Position numbers and translations under genes: made by a program. DNA of 23,708 bases from Treponema sp. UBA4692 (GTDB lineage Bacteria; Spirochaetota; Spirochaetia; Treponematales; Treponemataceae), in assembly GCA_002404895.1 (NCBI GenBank), contig DHKO01000036.1, forward strand, positions 1 to 23,708, in the 5' to 3' direction. Every line of letters starts with the position of its first letter. Within the stretch, counting starts at the first letter, position 1. This document shows, piece by piece, positions 22,212 to 23,708 of this stretch. The notes beneath the pieces are model-generated. The model did no database searches and was not told where the DNA came from. It saw only the letters and a list, made by a program, of their open reading frames with translations.

Positions 22212-23012
22212 ATGGCGATTTTAACGGTTTCAAGACAGATAGCGTCTTTTGGCGATGAGATTTGCAAGTCGGTTGCATCTCATCTCGGATATAAATTCGT
22301 GAGCCGGACAGACCTTGAAAAGAAAATTCTCGACTTGGGATTTTCAAAGTCGAAACTGAAAAAATTCGACGAGAAAAAGCCTGACTTTCTTTCATCTTTG
22401 ACAAGCGAACGTGATGAATATCTTGACTATCTTCAGCTTGCGGTTTTTGAAGCCGCCGCCAGCGACAACTGCGTTATAATCGGGCGAGGCTCCTTTATAA
22501 TCTTGAAGGAGCTTCCGAACCATATTTCATTGAGGATTATCGCTGATAAAAATTTGAGAATTTCGCGCTATGAAGATGAACACAAATGCGGCCTGAAAAA
22601 AGCCATGAAAATTGTGAATGAAAGCGACTCGAACCGTGACGGATTCAACAAAAGTTTTTTTGATTTTGATGTAAACAACCCGGCAATGTTCCATCTTGTT
22701 ATAAACGCCGGGCTGTTAGATATTGATTCGATAAGCTCGTCTGTGGAAAGTCTTGTGAAAAGTGCTGTTACGGCAGAAAAGTCGTCTCTTGGAAACAAAA
22801 AGTCGAAAGAGCTTTTGCTCGCGCAGAAAATCGTGAATCTCTTAAAATATGAAAACAGGCTTTTGATAAGATTTTTGCGCGCCGAAGCTGATGAAAAACG
22901 GATAACGCTCCACGGAATTGCGGACTCAAAATCTGAAATAGAAAAAGCTATGGAAACCGTAAACGAAAAACTTCCCGATTATAAAGTGATTTCAAGAATT
23001 TCTGAGATTTAA
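22212..23012 (+). CDS. Cytidylate kinase-like protein with C-terminal BON-like region
   Basis: The N-terminal part (about 1-200) fits the cytidylate kinase-like family (CMP kinase 2 type): AILTVSRQIASFGDEICKSVASHLGYKFVS with the phosphate-loop position occupied by ASFGDE rather than a classical GxGKS, DNCVIIGRGSFIIL, the Arg-rich NLRISRYEDEHKCGLKKAM segment and FHLVINAGLLDIDSI. Because the loop lacks a Lys in the usual place, CMP kinase activity is uncertain. The last 50 residues (ENRLLIRFLRAEADEKRITLHGIADSKSEIEKAMETV...YKVISRIS) resemble a BON domain, usually found in periplasmic or membrane-associated proteins. I see no signal peptide, so it should be cytoplasmic. The fusion of kinase-like and BON-like parts is unusual. 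pgsA-like follows after 56 nt. Confidence 0.75.
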   Translation: MAILTVSRQIASFGDEICKSVASHLGYKFVSRTDLEKKILDLGFSKSKLKKFDEKKPDFLSSLTSERDEYLDYLQLAVFEAAASDNCVIIGRGSFIILKELPNHISLRIIADKNLRISRYEDEHKCGLKKAMKIVNESDSNRDGFNKSFFDFDVNNPAMFHLVINAGLLDIDSISSSVESLVKSAVTAEKSSLGNKKSKELLLAQKIVNLLKYENRLLIRFLRAEADEKRITLHGIADSKSEIEKAMETVNEKLPDYKVISRISEI

Positions 23013-23031
23013 GGCTGTTTTTGCTGTTGAC

Positions 23032-23060
23032 TTTACTTTTTCTAGCTCAAAAATTATACT
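23032..23060 (+). promoter_or_regulatory. Candidate promoter of the CDP-alcohol phosphatidyltransferase gene
   Basis: TTTACT (23032-23037) and TATACT (23055-23060) are 17 nt apart. The -10 box ends 8 nt before the ATG at 23069, leaving almost no leader. Confidence 0.5.
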
Positions 23061-23068
23061 ATAAACAA

Positions 23069-23671
23069 ATGAAATTATCGAACAAATTCACATTGGCAAG
23101 AGCTATTTTTGCGCCAATTTTTTTCCTGATTTTCAATATCCCGGCTTGGCTTAATTCTAATGTTTTGTCAAAAATTTCTGCTTTCATTATGATTCCGCTT
23201 CTTGCAGTTTTTGAACTGACGGATTACTGGGACGGACATTATGCCCGGAAAAACGGCGAGGTGAGCGACTTTGGAAAGATTTTTGATCCGTTCGCAGATG
23301 TAATCCTGAACCTGACCGTTTTTATGTGCGCGGTTGTAAGCGGTTATATGCCGATTGTTCTTTTTGCGCTGATTCTTTACCGCGAATTCAGCCAAAGTTT
23401 TTTGAGAATGGCTGCGCTGAAAAATGGAATCGCAATCGCTGCAAAAAAAGGTGGAAAATTCAAGACAGTCTTCTATATATTCTCAGGATTTTTCTTTTTG
23501 ACGATTGAGACTTATTCGCGATTGGAACTTTCTCTTTTTTCGGACGGATTCATTCATGGATGCAGAATTGCCTTGATTGTGATGTTCGTTCTTTGCACAT
23601 TGTTCAGCTGGACATCGTTTGTAGATTACATAAGGTCGTTTTATCCAGCAATAACAGGCAAAAAAAAGTAA
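23069..23671 (+). CDS. pgsA: CDP-alcohol phosphatidyltransferase, probably phosphatidylglycerophosphate synthase
   Basis: This inner-membrane enzyme transfers a phosphatidyl group from CDP-diacylglycerol to an alcohol, most likely glycerol 3-phosphate, in phospholipid synthesis. The full signature DG-x2-AR-x8-G-x3-D-x3-D is present: Asp52, Asp55-Gly56, Ala59-Arg60, Gly69, Asp73 and Asp77. About six hydrophobic segments fit the family. The product is 200 residues, normal for PgsA. I chose ATG 23069 (MKLSNKFTLARAIFAP, a typical PgsA N-terminus with NxxTxxR-like start) over an upstream TTG at 23021. There is no Shine-Dalgarno sequence. The exact acceptor alcohol is inferred from the overall similarity, so the gene symbol is probable rather than certain. 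Confidence 0.85.
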   Translation: MKLSNKFTLARAIFAPIFFLIFNIPAWLNSNVLSKISAFIMIPLLAVFELTDYWDGHYARKNGEVSDFGKIFDPFADVILNLTVFMCAVVSGYMPIVLFALILYREFSQSFLRMAALKNGIAIAAKKGGKFKTVFYIFSGFFFLTIETYSRLELSLFSDGFIHGCRIALIVMFVLCTLFSWTSFVDYIRSFYPAITGKKK

Positions 23672-23708
23672 TGTTTATGGGAAATTGCAGAAGGCGCGTG
23701 CGCGGGCA
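23671..23708 (+). CDS. Possible start of a next gene, cut by the right edge
   Basis: An ATG at 23671 overlaps the stop codon of the preceding gene (TAATG), and the frame stays open to the window end (first residues MFMGNCRRRVRG). The overlap suggests a coupled downstream gene, but only 12 codons are visible and no family can be named. Confidence 0.3.
   Translation, partial: MFMGNCRRRVRG

Overview
The window looks like the chromosome of a spirochaete, most likely a Treponema-type (host-associated or gut) species. I infer this from gene content: HPr kinase next to HPr, a lipoprotein plus LysM-like pair resembling the treponemal TmpA/TmpB antigens, a bacterial XPB helicase with its partner, a kinase-like protein of the cytidylate kinase 2 type, relaxed spirochaetal lipoboxes and moderately AT-rich DNA. 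I could not run any search, so genus and species are not established. No phage, insertion sequence, CRISPR array or rRNA was found. Most of the window is ordinary housekeeping DNA.

Layout: (1) 1-1740: an unrecognised partial ORF runs in from the left edge and meets the C-terminal two thirds of a flotillin, out of frame, at a 7-bp tandem duplication; a bidirectional terminator closes this block. (2) 1740-5410: cytidine deaminase (-), then the tRNA methyltransferase trmN6 overlapping an ApbE-type flavin transferase lipoprotein (+), then a dicarboxylate/amino-acid symporter (-). (3) 5413-7240: a degenerate SDR-like protein, a palindromic intergenic element, an MgtC-family membrane protein and a cluster of hairpins. 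(4) 7332-13869: the XPB helicase and its helicase-associated partner (+), a degenerate 40-41-bp tandem repeat array, then RecQ (-). (5) 13926-15691: tRNA-Leu(CAA) with promoter and terminator, then comM (-). (6) 15692-16147: an A-tract-rich gene-free stretch leading into the promoter and structured leader of a short ribosome hibernation factor. (7) 16595-19622: hprK, ptsH, lexA, holA (+). (8) 19767-23708: the lipoprotein/LysM pair (+), a Nudix hydrolase (-), the cytidylate-kinase-like protein with a BON-like tail (+), a CDP-alcohol phosphatidyltransferase (+) and perhaps the start of one more gene.

Functional themes are DNA repair and recombination (XPB pair, RecQ, LexA, HolA, ComM), carbon or energy signalling (HprK/HPr), nucleotide and phospholipid metabolism, and envelope proteins. 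The most useful observations are the flotillin junction, a recurring promoter layout in which the -10 box sits 6-9 nt before the start codon (likely leaderless mRNAs), the 40-41-bp repeat array, and the triple-hairpin leader of the hibernation factor. None of these proves a new system. The XPB plus helicase-associated gene pair is the best candidate for a little-studied functional unit.
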